A DNA stretch of 64,000 bases. Origin: Mogibacterium sp. Its GTDB lineage: Bacteria > Bacillota > Clostridia > Peptostreptococcales > Anaerovoracaceae. The translations under genes were made by a program, and so were the position numbers. Shown here one piece after another: positions 24,842-33,512 of the stretch. Under the pieces are notes generated by a model that made no database searches, was not told the DNA's origin, and worked only from the letters and a program-made list of their open reading frames with translations. How positions within the stretch are numbered: the stretch's first letter is position 1; each line of letters opens with the position of its first letter. The stretch spans positions 12,987 to 76,986 of the forward strand of contig JAEUGJ010000010.1 in the NCBI GenBank assembly GCA_016775335.1, in the 5' to 3' direction.

Positions 24842-26785
24842 CTACAAATCCAATGTGGCGTAACGCGCGTTTTCCTCAATGAACTTCTTCCGCGGCGGAA
24901 CCTTGTCACCCATCAATGTGGTAATCATCTCATCCGCCTTCTCCGCATCGTCCAAAGAAATCCGAATCAGGGTACGATGGTTGTAGTCCATGGTGGTTTC
25001 CCACAGCTGGGTGTAGTCCATCTCTCCAAGACCCTTGTATCTCTGGATTTCTACCTTTGTCTTGCTGTCCTTCTCCCGAAGTTCGGCCAAGAGGTCTTCC
25101 TGCTCCTTGTCGGAATAGGTGTACCAGGTCTCTTTTCCTCTCTTCACCCGGAACAGCGGCGGCTGTGCGGCATATACATAACCTTCCTCAATCAGCGGTC
25201 TCATGAAACGATAGAAGAAGGTGAGGAGCAGCGTCCGAATATGAGCGCCGTCCACATCCGCATCGGTCATGATGATGATTTTGTGGTAGCGCAGTTTCGA
25301 AATATCGAAGTTGTCGTCGATTCCACAGCCGAAAGCGGTGATCATATTCCGAATTTCCTGAGAATCCAACGCTCTCGCACGGGTTGCCTTCTCTACGTTC
25401 AGAATTTTACCTCTCAGCGGAAGTACCGCCTGGCGCGCTCTGTCTCTTCCTTCCTGGGCACTACCGCCGGCGGAGTCTCCCTCTACCAGGAAAATCTCGC
25501 AGATTTCCGGATCTTTCTCGGAACAATCCTTCAGCTTGCCCGGAAGCGATGTGCTCTCCAGTACATTGGTTTTACGCGAGGTCTCTCGAGCCTTTCTTGC
25601 CGCTTCTCTGGCGTTGGCCGCGTTGATGCACTTTGTGACGATTTTCTTGGCCTGGGCCGGATGCTCCTCCAGATAGAAGTTGAAGTACTCGTTCATGCTG
25701 CTTTCCACGAAACCACGAACTTCACTGTTTCCAAGCTTTGCCTTGGTCTGTCCTTCGAACTGAGGATCCGTCAGCTTCACGCTGACGATTGCGGTAACGC
25801 CTTCCCGGCAATCATCGCCAGTGAGGGAATCGTCCTTCTCCTTCAGCTGCTTGGTACGGCGCGCGTAGTCGTTCAGCGTTCTGGTAATCGCCGCCTTCAG
25901 TCCCTGGAGGTGGAAACCACCTTCGATGGTGTTGATGTTGTTGGCGTAGGACATTACCGTTTCGTTGTAGTTTCCGGTGTACTGCAGTGCCACTTCCACT
26001 TCGTACTCTTTGCCGGTGGCTTCGTCCTTCTTGTGGTTCTCGAAATAGAACACATCTTCGTTGATGACCTTCTTGTTTCGATTCATAAAAGTGACGAATT
26101 CCCGAATTCCGCCTTCGTAGCAGAAGCTTTCCTTCTTCTTCCGTCCCTCTCTTTTATCTTCGATGGTAATCCGAAGGCCCTTATTCAGAAATGCCATCTC
26201 TCTCATTCTATTCTGCAGGATATCGTAGTCATAGATGGTTTCGTCGAAGATTTCCGGATCCGGCCAGAAGGTGGTCTTGGAACCGGAACCCTCGGCATCT
26301 CCCAGAACTTTCAATTCAGTGGATCTCTTTCCCTGGAAATATTCCTGCTCGTACAGCTTTCCGCCTCTTTTTACCTCAACAATCATGTGCGTGGAGAGGG
26401 CGTTTACTACCGATGCACCTACACCGTGAAGACCGCCGGACACCTTGTATCCGCCGCCGCCGAACTTACCGCCCGCATGGAGCTGTGTATGAATAACTTC
26501 AACCGTCGGTTTATGCTCCGTCGGATGCATATCCACCGGCATTCCACGGCCGTCATCGCACACCGTGATGGAATTATCTTCATTAATGGACAGCTCGATG
26601 TGTTTACAGAATCCGGCCAGTGCCTCGTCCACACTGTTATCCACGATTTCGTATACGAGATGATGCAAACCCTGAGATCCGGTACTGCCGATGTACATAC
26701 CCGGTCTGACACGAACCGCTTCCAGTCCGTGAAGTACCTGAATCTGTTGGCCTGTATAGTCGCTTTTCTTTTTTTCTGCGCTCAT
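24842..26785 (-). CDS. gyrB: DNA gyrase subunit B
   Basis: 647 aa. The GHKL ATPase domain shows VYEIVDNSVDEALAG and VSGGLHGVGASVVNAL; the TOPRIM domain shows LVEGDSAGGSAQEGRDR and DADVDGAHIRTLLL; the C-terminus ends KFIEENARYATLDL. The length lacks the insert seen in Gram-negative GyrB. AAGGAAGG precedes the ATG. It is separated from recF upstream by an intrinsic terminator, so it probably has its own promoter in the 143-bp gap. Confidence 0.98.
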   Translation of the reverse strand: MSAEKKKSDYTGQQIQVLHGLEAVRVRPGMYIGSTGSQGLHHLVYEIVDNSVDEALAGFCKHIELSINEDNSITVCDDGRGMPVDMHPTEHKPTVEVIHTQLHAGGKFGGGGYKVSGGLHGVGASVVNALSTHMIVEVKRGGKLYEQEYFQGKRSTELKVLGDAEGSGSKTTFWPDPEIFDETIYDYDILQNRMREMAFLNKGLRITIEDKREGRKKKESFCYEGGIREFVTFMNRNKKVINEDVFYFENHKKDEATGKEYEVEVALQYTGNYNETVMSYANNINTIEGGFHLQGLKAAITRTLNDYARRTKQLKEKDDSLTGDDCREGVTAIVSVKLTDPQFEGQTKAKLGNSEVRGFVESSMNEYFNFYLEEHPAQAKKIVTKCINAANAREAARKARETSRKTNVLESTSLPGKLKDCSEKDPEICEIFLVEGDSAGGSAQEGRDRARQAVLPLRGKILNVEKATRARALDSQEIRNMITAFGCGIDDNFDISKLRYHKIIIMTDADVDGAHIRTLLLTFFYRFMRPLIEEGYVYAAQPPLFRVKRGKETWYTYSDKEQEDLLAELREKDSKTKVEIQRYKGLGEMDYTQLWETTMDYNHRTLIRISLDDAEKADEMITTLMGDKVPPRKKFIEENARYATLDL

Positions 26786-26818
26786 TCAAACCTTCCTTTT
26801 ATGATTAAAACAAACAAA

Positions 26819-26850
26819 AAATCGGTTATTTACATAACCGATTTATTTTA
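26819..26850 (-). terminator. Terminator after recF
   Basis: AAATCGGTTAT (26819-26829) and ATAACCGATTT (26834-26844) form a perfect 11-bp stem; on the minus strand TTTTTTGTTTG follows. Confidence 0.9.
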
Positions 26851-26928
26851 CCATATTCGCGTCTTTTATTCAAGAATACCAAAATCATCGTAAAGCACAA
26901 TTTCGTCCTGTTTTGGCTTGATTTTAAA

Positions 26929-28023
26929 TCATTTCAAGGTATTTTTAAACACAGTACCACTCTTCACAGAATAAACATTTCCCTTTGGCATTTTCTTCAG
27001 AATCCGATTATTCACATCCGTGGTGGTAATGAAGAGCTGCACATCCTCGATTTCCTGAAAAAGAAAGGTCTGTCGTTCTTCATCCAATTCCGACAATACA
27101 TCGTCCAGGAGGAGCACCGGGTTTTCGCCGATTACATCCCGGGCGATTCCGATTTCCGCCAGCTTCAGTGCCAAAGCGATGGTGCGATGCTGTCCCTGAG
27201 ATCCGTACTTCTTGGCATCCTTTCCGTTGATCAGAAATTCCATATCGTCCCGCTGCGGACCTAAGCTGCTGTGCCCGCTGTACAGATCTCGGTCCCTCGC
27301 CGCCACCAGCGCGTCGTACTGATTCTCTTCCGAAAGGGAACACAGATACCGGATTTCCAGATCTTCTCTTCCGCCGGAAATGCTCTTCTGTATTTCTGCC
27401 GCTCTTTCCGAAAGCATGCGAATGAAATTTCTCCGGTACTTCACGATTTCCGTTCCGTACTTCGCCAGCTGCAGGTCGTAGATGTCCAGCATGTTTTCGT
27501 CGATTTTTGAATTCTTCAGATTGTCCTTCAGCATGCTGTTCTTCTGGCGCAAGGCTTCGCTGTAGAGGCGAAGGCATTCGTAATAGCGGGGCCGAATCTG
27601 GGACAGTTCCTTATTAATAAAGTTTCTCCGCTTCTCCGGACTGTCTTTGATGATGCGAAGGTCTTCCGGCGAAAAAACCATCACCACCAGATTGTTCAGC
27701 AGCTCTGCGGTTTTGCGGATGACCTTGCCGTCCTTTTTAATCATCTTTTTGCCGGTACGGTCCAGAATCACGGAAATGCTTTTATCCATATCCTCGCTCA
27801 CCAGGTCCACCGTCACGCTGGCTCGCGGTCGGTCCAGCATGATCATGTTGGCGGAATTCTGGGTGCGGAAAGAGCGGGCGAAAGCGCAGAGATAGATGCC
27901 TTCGATGAGATTGGTTTTTCCCTGAGCATTCTCCCCAATAAAAACATTTCTAGAGCTGTCAAAGGACAGCTCTAGATTTTCGTAATTTCTGAAGTTGTGG
28001 AGTTCTACTTTTTTGACTATCAT
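26929..28023 (-). CDS. recF: DNA replication and repair protein RecF
   Basis: 364 aa. Walker A is GENAQGKTNLIEGI, the signature region is SQGQHRTIALALKLAE, and Walker B is PVLLLDDVLSELD, as expected for this SMC-like ATPase that loads RecA at gaps. It begins 9 bases after dnaN. The S4-domain gene (yaaA/rlbA) that lies between dnaN and recF in many Bacillota is absent. Confidence 0.97.
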   Translation of the reverse strand: MIVKKVELHNFRNYENLELSFDSSRNVFIGENAQGKTNLIEGIYLCAFARSFRTQNSANMIMLDRPRASVTVDLVSEDMDKSISVILDRTGKKMIKKDGKVIRKTAELLNNLVVMVFSPEDLRIIKDSPEKRRNFINKELSQIRPRYYECLRLYSEALRQKNSMLKDNLKNSKIDENMLDIYDLQLAKYGTEIVKYRRNFIRMLSERAAEIQKSISGGREDLEIRYLCSLSEENQYDALVAARDRDLYSGHSSLGPQRDDMEFLINGKDAKKYGSQGQHRTIALALKLAEIGIARDVIGENPVLLLDDVLSELDEERQTFLFQEIEDVQLFITTTDVNNRILKKMPKGNVYSVKSGTVFKNTLK

Positions 28024-28032
28024 AAATTCTCA

Positions 28033-29139
28033 CTAGTTGATTCGAATCGGCAGTGCCAGGTACAAATAGCGCTCTCCCTGAAGCGGGCGGAAGATGCATG
28101 GACTCACATTATCTCTCATGTAGAGAACCACTTCTTCATCATCGATGTTCCGGAGAATGTCGATCATGTAGCGGGAATTGAATCCGATTTTCAGATCCTC
28201 TCCCTTCTGGATAATCTCAATCTTCTCGCTCATGTTTCCCTGATTGTCCAGTGCCGAGATTTCAAGGAGATCGTCCTGGATGTCGAACTTAATCATATTA
28301 TTGTTTTCTTTTTGGGTCAGGATAGATGCACGGTCGATGCTTCGAATCAATTCATCTTTCTGGATTCGAATTTCGGTGGTGCTGTCCACCTTGATGATTC
28401 GCTTGTAATCGATGTACCTTCCGTTCATGGTATTCAGCGTAACCTTGGTTCCGTCAAAAGAAAATACCGCTTTCTCGTCTACCAGCTCCATGCGAATGGT
28501 TTCATCTCCGTCGTCGGAAATAATTTTTGAAATTTTGTTGAGCTGCTTTGCCGGGATGACCACCTTAAATGCATCGATGGAATCCTCCAGCGGTTCGTTG
28601 TAAATTGCCATTCGAAAGGCATCTACCGCAACCATGCGAAAATTGCCGTCGCCGATTTCACAGAGAACGCCGGTGAGAATTCCGTTGATTTCATCGGCGC
28701 TGGCAGAGAAAGCGGTTTTCCGAATCAGTTTTCGAACGGATTCCTTGTTCAGCGTGATGCTCTTCTGCGGTTCCTTCATCTGTACTTTCGGAAACTCTGC
28801 GGAATCGAAACAGATGACTTCCGACCGGTAGCGTCCGCTCTGAATCGAAAGAACTCTTTTTACGGAATCGTATTCCATCATCACATCTTCTGCCGGAAGT
28901 TTTCCGATGATATTTGAAAAGAGTGCGGCCGGTGCCACGAAATCCGCAACGCCGTCGCACTTTGCGGATAATTTGGATTCCACCACCATGAAGGTGTCGG
29001 TACCGGTGATAATCATTTCATCTTCTCTTGTTTCAATCAGTACGCCTTCCAGAATTTTTGAAGTGGACCGAGACGGAACTGCCTGGATGGCGTTGTTCAG
29101 TGCACGATAAAGTTCGGATTTATTGCAATAGATTTTCAT
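28033..29139 (-). CDS. dnaN: DNA polymerase III beta sliding clamp
   Basis: 368 aa forming the three clamp domains. It starts MKIYCNKSELYRALNNAIQA and ends with the clamp-cleft strand CIFRPLQGERYLYLALPIRIN, close to the usual MPMR type. AAAGGAA precedes the ATG. It sits second in dnaA-dnaN-recF, with the origin unwinding element in its upstream region. Confidence 0.97.
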   Translation of the reverse strand: MKIYCNKSELYRALNNAIQAVPSRSTSKILEGVLIETREDEMIITGTDTFMVVESKLSAKCDGVADFVAPAALFSNIIGKLPAEDVMMEYDSVKRVLSIQSGRYRSEVICFDSAEFPKVQMKEPQKSITLNKESVRKLIRKTAFSASADEINGILTGVLCEIGDGNFRMVAVDAFRMAIYNEPLEDSIDAFKVVIPAKQLNKISKIISDDGDETIRMELVDEKAVFSFDGTKVTLNTMNGRYIDYKRIIKVDSTTEIRIQKDELIRSIDRASILTQKENNNMIKFDIQDDLLEISALDNQGNMSEKIEIIQKGEDLKIGFNSRYMIDILRNIDDEEVVLYMRDNVSPCIFRPLQGERYLYLALPIRIN

Positions 29140-29160
29140 AACGATTCCTTTCGCGAGAGC

Positions 29161-29308
29161 ATTATTATTAATATAAATTAATATAGTTATAGTAGTAGGG
29201 GGTGTCGATACTGTGGAAAACTCCCCGGATTCCTAAATGCGTGTGAGTAACGGACTTTTTGGCTGAGGAAAAACCCGTACAAAAACTCTGTTATCCGAAT
29301 GTGTATAA
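29161..29308. other. oriC: oriC part 2: DnaA boxes, DnaA-trio and AT-rich unwinding region
   Basis: In the dnaA-dnaN gap, TGTGTATAA (29300-29308) complements TTATACACA, a full match to TTATNCACA. TTATCCGAA (29291-29299) and TGTGGAAAA (29212-29220) are weaker boxes, with a degenerate TGTCGATAC at 29203-29211. Next come a short G-run, then TAGTAGTAG-type trinucleotides (29186-29196) and an AT-only stretch (29161-29190). Box, G-rich spacer, trio and AT-rich DNA in this order is the basal unwinding system described for Bacillus subtilis. DNA melting would begin on the dnaN side. Confidence 0.8.
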
Positions 29309-29334
29309 CTTTTCGGTCGCTGTCAAAAATGCTT

Positions 29335-30684
29335 TTATCGGTGTTCCTTGATTTTTTTCTTCAGGGCATCGATATCCTTCCGGGTCTCTTCGTCGTTTTC
29401 ATACTGTGCGGTAATCTTGTTCACCGAATGAATGACGGTGGAATGGTGTTTTCCGCCGAAGAGCTCGCCGATTTCCGGCAGGGAAAGCTCGGTGTTCTCC
29501 CGACAAAGGTACATGGCCACCTGCCGAGGGTAGGCAATTTCCTTGTTTCTCTTGGTGGAATCCATATCGGAAACCTTGATTTTGTAGTATTTTGCCACGA
29601 TGGACCGAATGCGTTCCGGTGCGATGCCGCCGTCGGAATCCTTGATGATGTTCCGCAGTGTTCTTTTTGCAAAAGCCACGTCGATGTGTTCATCCAGAAG
29701 GTTGGAATAGCCGGTGATATTGTTGAAGGCGCCTTCCAGCTCTCGAATGTTGTCGGTGAATTTCTCCGCAATGAGGCAGCACACTTCGTACAGGTCGTCG
29801 TCCCATTCCAGCTGGGCGTTCTCCGCCTTCTTCTTCAGAATGGCGACGCGAGTTTCGAAGTCTGCCGGCGTGATATCTGCAATCAGGTTCCAAGCAAAAC
29901 GGGTACGCAGCCGCTCTTCCAGGTTTACCAGCTGGTTCGGCGGGCGGTCGCTGGAGATGACAATCTGTTTCTCGTCCTCGTACAGCGCATTGAATGTATG
30001 GAAGAATTCTTCCTGAGTTTTATCCTTGTTCTCCAGGAACTGGATGTCATCGATGAGGAGAACGTCGGCTTTTCTATACTTATTTTTGAAAGCACGCATT
30101 TTGTTTTCGGAAATCGCCTTGATCAATTCATTGGTGAAGGTTTCCGAGGATACGTACACTACGCGGGATTCCGGATCATTTTTAATAATATGAATACCGA
30201 TGGCCTGCATCAGATGGGTTTTTCCCAGGCCGGATCCGCCGTATATAAAAAGAGGATTGTATGCTTCCGCCGGGGATTCCGCAACGGCCAGGGCAGCGGC
30301 GTGGGCGTATTTATTATTATTGCCCACCACAAAATTGTCGAAGTTCAGCCGCGGATTGAACAGCTTATTGGTATCTTCGAATTTTTGAATTCTTTTCCGG
30401 GCAGCCAAAGCCGGCCGGCTCTCTTCCTGATATTCTTCTTCCAACTTTACCAGTACGCGGTAGCTCTGGCCGGTGACGTTTTCAAAACCCTGTTCAATCA
30501 GGTGCATATAACGCTTTTTGATCAGATTGACTGCGATATCGTTTTTTGTTGCAAGATAAATAATGTTCACATCTTCATCAATGCGGTAGATGGAGAGGGA
30601 TGTGAACCAGGTGTTGTAGCTGACCTCAGTGGTATTTGCTTTAATGAATTGCAGGAATTGCTCCCATATCTTGTTAGTATCCAA
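29335..30684 (-). CDS. dnaA: Chromosomal replication initiator DnaA
   Basis: 449 aa from a TTG start at 30682-30684. An ATG at 30711 is in frame but has no ribosome site and overlaps the promoter, while AAGGAG lies 10 bases before the TTG. Domain I begins DTNKIWEQFLQFI; domain III has Walker A GGSGLGKTHLM and Walker B VLLIDDIQFLENK; domain IV ends with the DNA-recognition helix FGGKHHSTVIHSVNKI. The promoter holds a DnaA-box-like site, so the gene is probably autoregulated. Confidence 0.97.
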   Translation of the reverse strand: MDTNKIWEQFLQFIKANTTEVSYNTWFTSLSIYRIDEDVNIIYLATKNDIAVNLIKKRYMHLIEQGFENVTGQSYRVLVKLEEEYQEESRPALAARKRIQKFEDTNKLFNPRLNFDNFVVGNNNKYAHAAALAVAESPAEAYNPLFIYGGSGLGKTHLMQAIGIHIIKNDPESRVVYVSSETFTNELIKAISENKMRAFKNKYRKADVLLIDDIQFLENKDKTQEEFFHTFNALYEDEKQIVISSDRPPNQLVNLEERLRTRFAWNLIADITPADFETRVAILKKKAENAQLEWDDDLYEVCCLIAEKFTDNIRELEGAFNNITGYSNLLDEHIDVAFAKRTLRNIIKDSDGGIAPERIRSIVAKYYKIKVSDMDSTKRNKEIAYPRQVAMYLCRENTELSLPEIGELFGGKHHSTVIHSVNKITAQYENDEETRKDIDALKKKIKEHR

Positions 30685-30699
30685 AATGCTCTTTCTCCT

Positions 30700-30852
30700 T
30701 GTTGATAACATATTTTACATAAAATTTTCCACAATGACAAGTGGTCAGAAACGCCAAAAATCTAAATATTCGGGGGTACAAAAAGAATGTTATACACATG
30801 TTGTGGAAAAAATTATGCATAACTTTTTCAAAACACTAAATGTTGTGGTAAT
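30700..30852. other. oriC: oriC part 1: DnaA boxes between dnaA and rpmH
   Basis: TTATACACA (30790-30798) fits TTATNCACA exactly. Near matches are TGTTGATAA (30700-30708), TTTTCCACA (30725-30733), TGTGGAAAA (30802-30810) and TGTGGTAAT (30844-30852). With the boxes past the other end of dnaA this makes a bipartite origin. Strand use of genes switches here. The rest of the 30853-31032 gap holds the rpmH promoter and leader. Confidence 0.8.
30712..30740 (-). promoter_or_regulatory. Promoter of dnaA
   Basis: On the minus strand, TTGTCA (30735-30740), 17 bp, TAAAAT (30712-30717). The box-like TTTTCCACA at 30725-30733 fills the spacer, so bound DnaA would block it. Confidence 0.65.
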
Positions 30853-30915
30853 AAACATTTTTGACACTTTTTTGAAAGAAAAAGATTCCATTTTTCGATA
30901 TAATTCAGACTTTCA

Positions 30916-30944
30916 TTGACTTTGAAGGCAGAAATCAGTATAAT
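30916..30944 (+). promoter_or_regulatory. Promoter of the rpmH operon
   Basis: TTGACT (30916-30921), 17 bp, TATAAT (30939-30944), about 80 bases upstream of rpmH. Confidence 0.85.
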
Positions 30945-31032
30945 ATTTTGATGTATGTACCCTTGGAATTTAGAAGGTACGGAATTTTATATCAACTTAG
31001 AGATATTGTAATATCGGAAGGAGAAAAGGAAG

Positions 31033-31167
31033 ATGAAGAGAACATATCAGCCTAAGAAGAGACAGAGAATGAAGGAACACGGATTCAGAAAGAGAATGGC
31101 TACTGCAAACGGCAGAAAGATTCTGAAGAACAGAAGAGCAAGAGGCAGAAAGAAGCTGACTGCTTAA
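31033..31167 (+). CDS. rpmH: 50S ribosomal protein L34
   Basis: 44 aa: MKRTYQPKKRQRMKEHGF and the basic C-terminus are the standard L34 sequence. GGAAGGAGAAAAGGAAG upstream gives a strong ribosome site. It is the first gene of the rpmH-rnpA-yidD-yidC-jag group, on the opposite side of the origin from dnaA. Confidence 0.98.
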   Translation: MKRTYQPKKRQRMKEHGFRKRMATANGRKILKNRRARGRKKLTA

Positions 31168-31204
31168 TTCCCTTGAATGCTTGAAGCGGTTATTCGAGAA
31201 CAAA

Positions 31205-31549
31205 ATGAAGTGCAGAAAAGAAATTCTTAGTAATCAGAGAAATTTCAACAATGTCTATCGGAAAGGTTCTTCCAGAGGAGGCCGATACGTAGTCGTTCTG
31301 TATAAGAAGAACCGACTGCCGGTTTCTCGGATTGCATTTGTTGCCAGTAAGAAGGTGGGCAACAGCGTATGCAGAAACAGAGCCAGAAGGTTGATGCGAG
31401 AATCCATCCGTACGATGGGACTGGCAATCCGGCCGGGATATGACATCATTTTCGTTGCACGAAATTCAATTAACGGAAAGAAGTGTCCGGAAGTACAGCG
31501 AACTTTAGTGAAGTCGCTGAAGTCTTGCGGATTAATTGAAGAGAAGTGA
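31205..31549 (+). CDS. rnpA: Ribonuclease P protein component
   Basis: 114 aa from the ATG at 31205; a TTG at 31181 would add eight residues, and neither has a strong ribosome site. The family pattern is clear: LSNQRNFNNVYRKGSSR, the RNA-binding motif CRNRARRLMRESIR, and GYDIIFVARNS. It binds RNase P RNA for tRNA 5' maturation. The gene follows rpmH by 37 bases and overlaps or abuts yidD. Confidence 0.95.
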   Translation: MKCRKEILSNQRNFNNVYRKGSSRGGRYVVVLYKKNRLPVSRIAFVASKKVGNSVCRNRARRLMRESIRTMGLAIRPGYDIIFVARNSINGKKCPEVQRTLVKSLKSCGLIEEK

Positions 31550-31557
31550 TTACCGCG

Positions 31558-31788
31558 ATGAAAGCAATCAGCAATTTTATCAAGAAAATTTTAATTTTAA
31601 TGGTAAGAGGATATCAGCTGTTTATATCTCCGCTGTTCCCGCCGGCATGTCGGTTTACTCCTACCTGCAGTACTTATTTTATACAGGCGCTGGAGAAGTA
31701 CGGTCCGATTAAAGGAAGCTGGCTGGGAATCAAGAGAATTCTGCGGTGTCATCCGGGAAATCCCGGCGGATACGATCCTCTTCCATAG
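31558..31788 (+). CDS. yidD: Membrane protein insertion efficiency factor YidD
   Basis: 76 aa from the ATG at 31558 (a GTG at 31546 overlapping the rnpA stop is possible). The signature FISPLFPPACRFTPTCSTYFIQALEKYG and RILRCHPGNPGGYDPLP identify it. An N-terminal amphipathic helix associates with the membrane. It supports YidC-dependent insertion; the order rnpA-yidD-yidC is universal in this group. Confidence 0.96.
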   Translation: MKAISNFIKKILILMVRGYQLFISPLFPPACRFTPTCSTYFIQALEKYGPIKGSWLGIKRILRCHPGNPGGYDPLP

Positions 31789-31802
31789 ACAGGGAGAATT
31801 AT

Positions 31803-32564
31803 ATGGGAGTAATAGCGGTACCTCTTGGATACCTACTTACACTGATTTATAATTTCGTGGGAAATTATGGTATTTCACTGATTATTCTGACTGCAATCGT
31901 TAAGTTTGCGCTGTTCCCGCTGTATGTAAAGCAGATTAAATCCACTGCCAACATGCAGGAACTGCAGCCAAAGATGCAGGAGATTCAGCAGAAGTATGCA
32001 CACGATCAGCAGAAAATGAACGAAGCGATGCAGGAGCTCTACACTAAGGAGAAATTCAATCCGCTGGGTGGATGCCTGCCGATGCTCATTCAGTTTCCGA
32101 TTATCATGGGTCTGTTTGCACTGCTGAGAAATCCGATGCAGTACCTTAAGAGCGAAGATATGCTGTTCGCTGTACACGAATCTTTTCTTTGGATCAAGGA
32201 TCTGGCTCAGCCGGACCTTTGGATTCTCCCAATTGCGGCAGCAGTAGCGACATACTTCTCGTTCACCATGACTCAGCAGCTCACCACTGCTGCAGGTGCT
32301 GAGAATGCACAGATGAAGTCCATGAACATGATGATGAAGTATGTATTCCCGCTCAGTATCCTGGTCATCGCCAGATCTTACCCGGCAGGTCTTGCAATCT
32401 ACTGGGCCGGCGGTCAGACCATTCAGATTTTCCTGAACATTCGTATGAATAAGGTTCGGAAGGATCTGAAGGAGAAGGCGGATCACGAAAAGCTCGTTGC
32501 CCGTGCGGAAAAAGAATTGAAGAGAAGACTGAATGCAACTTCTAAATTGAAAGGAAATCGTTAG
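31803..32564 (+). CDS. yidC: YidC/Oxa1 membrane protein insertase
   Basis: 253 aa from the ATG at 31803, 7 bases after GGGAGAA; the frame opens earlier inside yidD without a ribosome site. About five membrane helices and no lipoprotein signal. The conserved cytoplasmic loop between the first helices reads QPKMQEIQQKYAHDQQKM, followed by NPLGGCLPMLIQFPIIMGL. The C-terminus is basic, for ribosome contact. It is followed 3 bases later by jag. Confidence 0.95.
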   Translation: MGVIAVPLGYLLTLIYNFVGNYGISLIILTAIVKFALFPLYVKQIKSTANMQELQPKMQEIQQKYAHDQQKMNEAMQELYTKEKFNPLGGCLPMLIQFPIIMGLFALLRNPMQYLKSEDMLFAVHESFLWIKDLAQPDLWILPIAAAVATYFSFTMTQQLTTAAGAENAQMKSMNMMMKYVFPLSILVIARSYPAGLAIYWAGGQTIQIFLNIRMNKVRKDLKEKADHEKLVARAEKELKRRLNATSKLKGNR

Positions 32565-32567
32565 AAA

Positions 32568-33455
32568 ATGAGAGTTTCAGAAAAATGGGGAGGAGATGTT
32601 GACGCAGCGGTAGAGCTTGCGCTCAAGGAACTCAAACTCACCATCGATGAAGTCGATGTAGAAGTTCTGGAAGAATCCTCCAAAGGTTTCCTCGGCATAG
32701 GTTCCAAACTGGCAAAGGTCAGAGTTACAGCAAGGGAAGAGAAGTCGAATAAGAAGGAGAAGAGTTCCTTTGATGATATCGACAGAATCCTGGCTTCTTT
32801 ACCTGAAAATCAGAAAGTAGAAGTTCCTGAGGAAATCAGAGAAGATTATGATAAGTTCGAGCAGGAAGAGATGGAAGATGCTCGAGCAAGTGCAAAAGCA
32901 AAGAAGAAAGACAGACATAGATCCAGAAACAACCGGGGTAATCGGAGAAAAGAGCACAAGGAACATCGCGCTGAAAGTTCCATGTTTGCCGATCTGAAGA
33001 ACCTGGAGCCGGCAGAAGGTCATCCGGTGGAAACATTCCTTCGGGATGTAACCGCAGAGATGGGCATCGATCTGGATTTCACCGTGAAGAGCGGAAATGG
33101 AATTGTCTATGTAAACATCACCGGTAAGGATACCGGAACCATCATTGGAAAAAGGGGGCAGACCCTGGATGCGATTCAGTATCTTGCCAGCATCGTTGCC
33201 AATAAGGAAAGCGATGAATACGTGAGAGTTATTCTGGACGCAGAGAATTACCGTTCCAAGCGGGAGCGTACGCTGATGAATCTGGCAAACAGACTTGCCG
33301 GAAAGGTGGAGCGTTCCGGAAGAAGCATTACGCTGGAACCGATGAATCCTTATGAGCGTAAAGTAATCCATTCCACATTGCAGGATCATCCGTATGTGAC
33401 GACCCGCAGTGAAGGAAAGGAACCGTATCGCCGGGTAATCATCGAGAAAAAGTAA
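32568..33455 (+). CDS. jag: RNA-binding protein Jag/KhpB
   Basis: 295 aa. An N-terminal Jag domain (1-50, WGGDVDAAVELALKELKL with EESSKGFLGIGSK), a long basic linker, a KH domain (about 150-225, NITGKDTGTIIGKRGQTLD) and an R3H domain (about 230-293, EPMNPYERKVIHSTLQ). It binds RNA together with KhpA and affects envelope and division control in relatives. The start is 3 bases after yidC. Confidence 0.94.
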   Translation: MRVSEKWGGDVDAAVELALKELKLTIDEVDVEVLEESSKGFLGIGSKLAKVRVTAREEKSNKKEKSSFDDIDRILASLPENQKVEVPEEIREDYDKFEQEEMEDARASAKAKKKDRHRSRNNRGNRRKEHKEHRAESSMFADLKNLEPAEGHPVETFLRDVTAEMGIDLDFTVKSGNGIVYVNITGKDTGTIIGKRGQTLDAIQYLASIVANKESDEYVRVILDAENYRSKRERTLMNLANRLAGKVERSGRSITLEPMNPYERKVIHSTLQDHPYVTTRSEGKEPYRRVIIEKK

Positions 33456-33463
33456 AATGAAGG

Positions 33464-33500
33464 AATCTCGGTCCATCTCCGGATGACCGAGATTTTTTTT
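33464..33500 (+). terminator. Terminator between jag and mnmE
   Basis: AATCTCGGT (33464-33472) and ACCGAGATT (33486-33494) form a perfect stem followed by TTTTTT. It ends only 13 bases before the mnmE start, so read-through or a promoter inside jag must feed mnmE. Confidence 0.85.
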
Positions 33501-33512
33501 AAAGGAGAGAAA

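Noticed and set aside
24749..26893. 714-codon plus-strand frame over gyrB
   Set aside because: A shadow of the highly conserved gyrB; no motif and no start signal.
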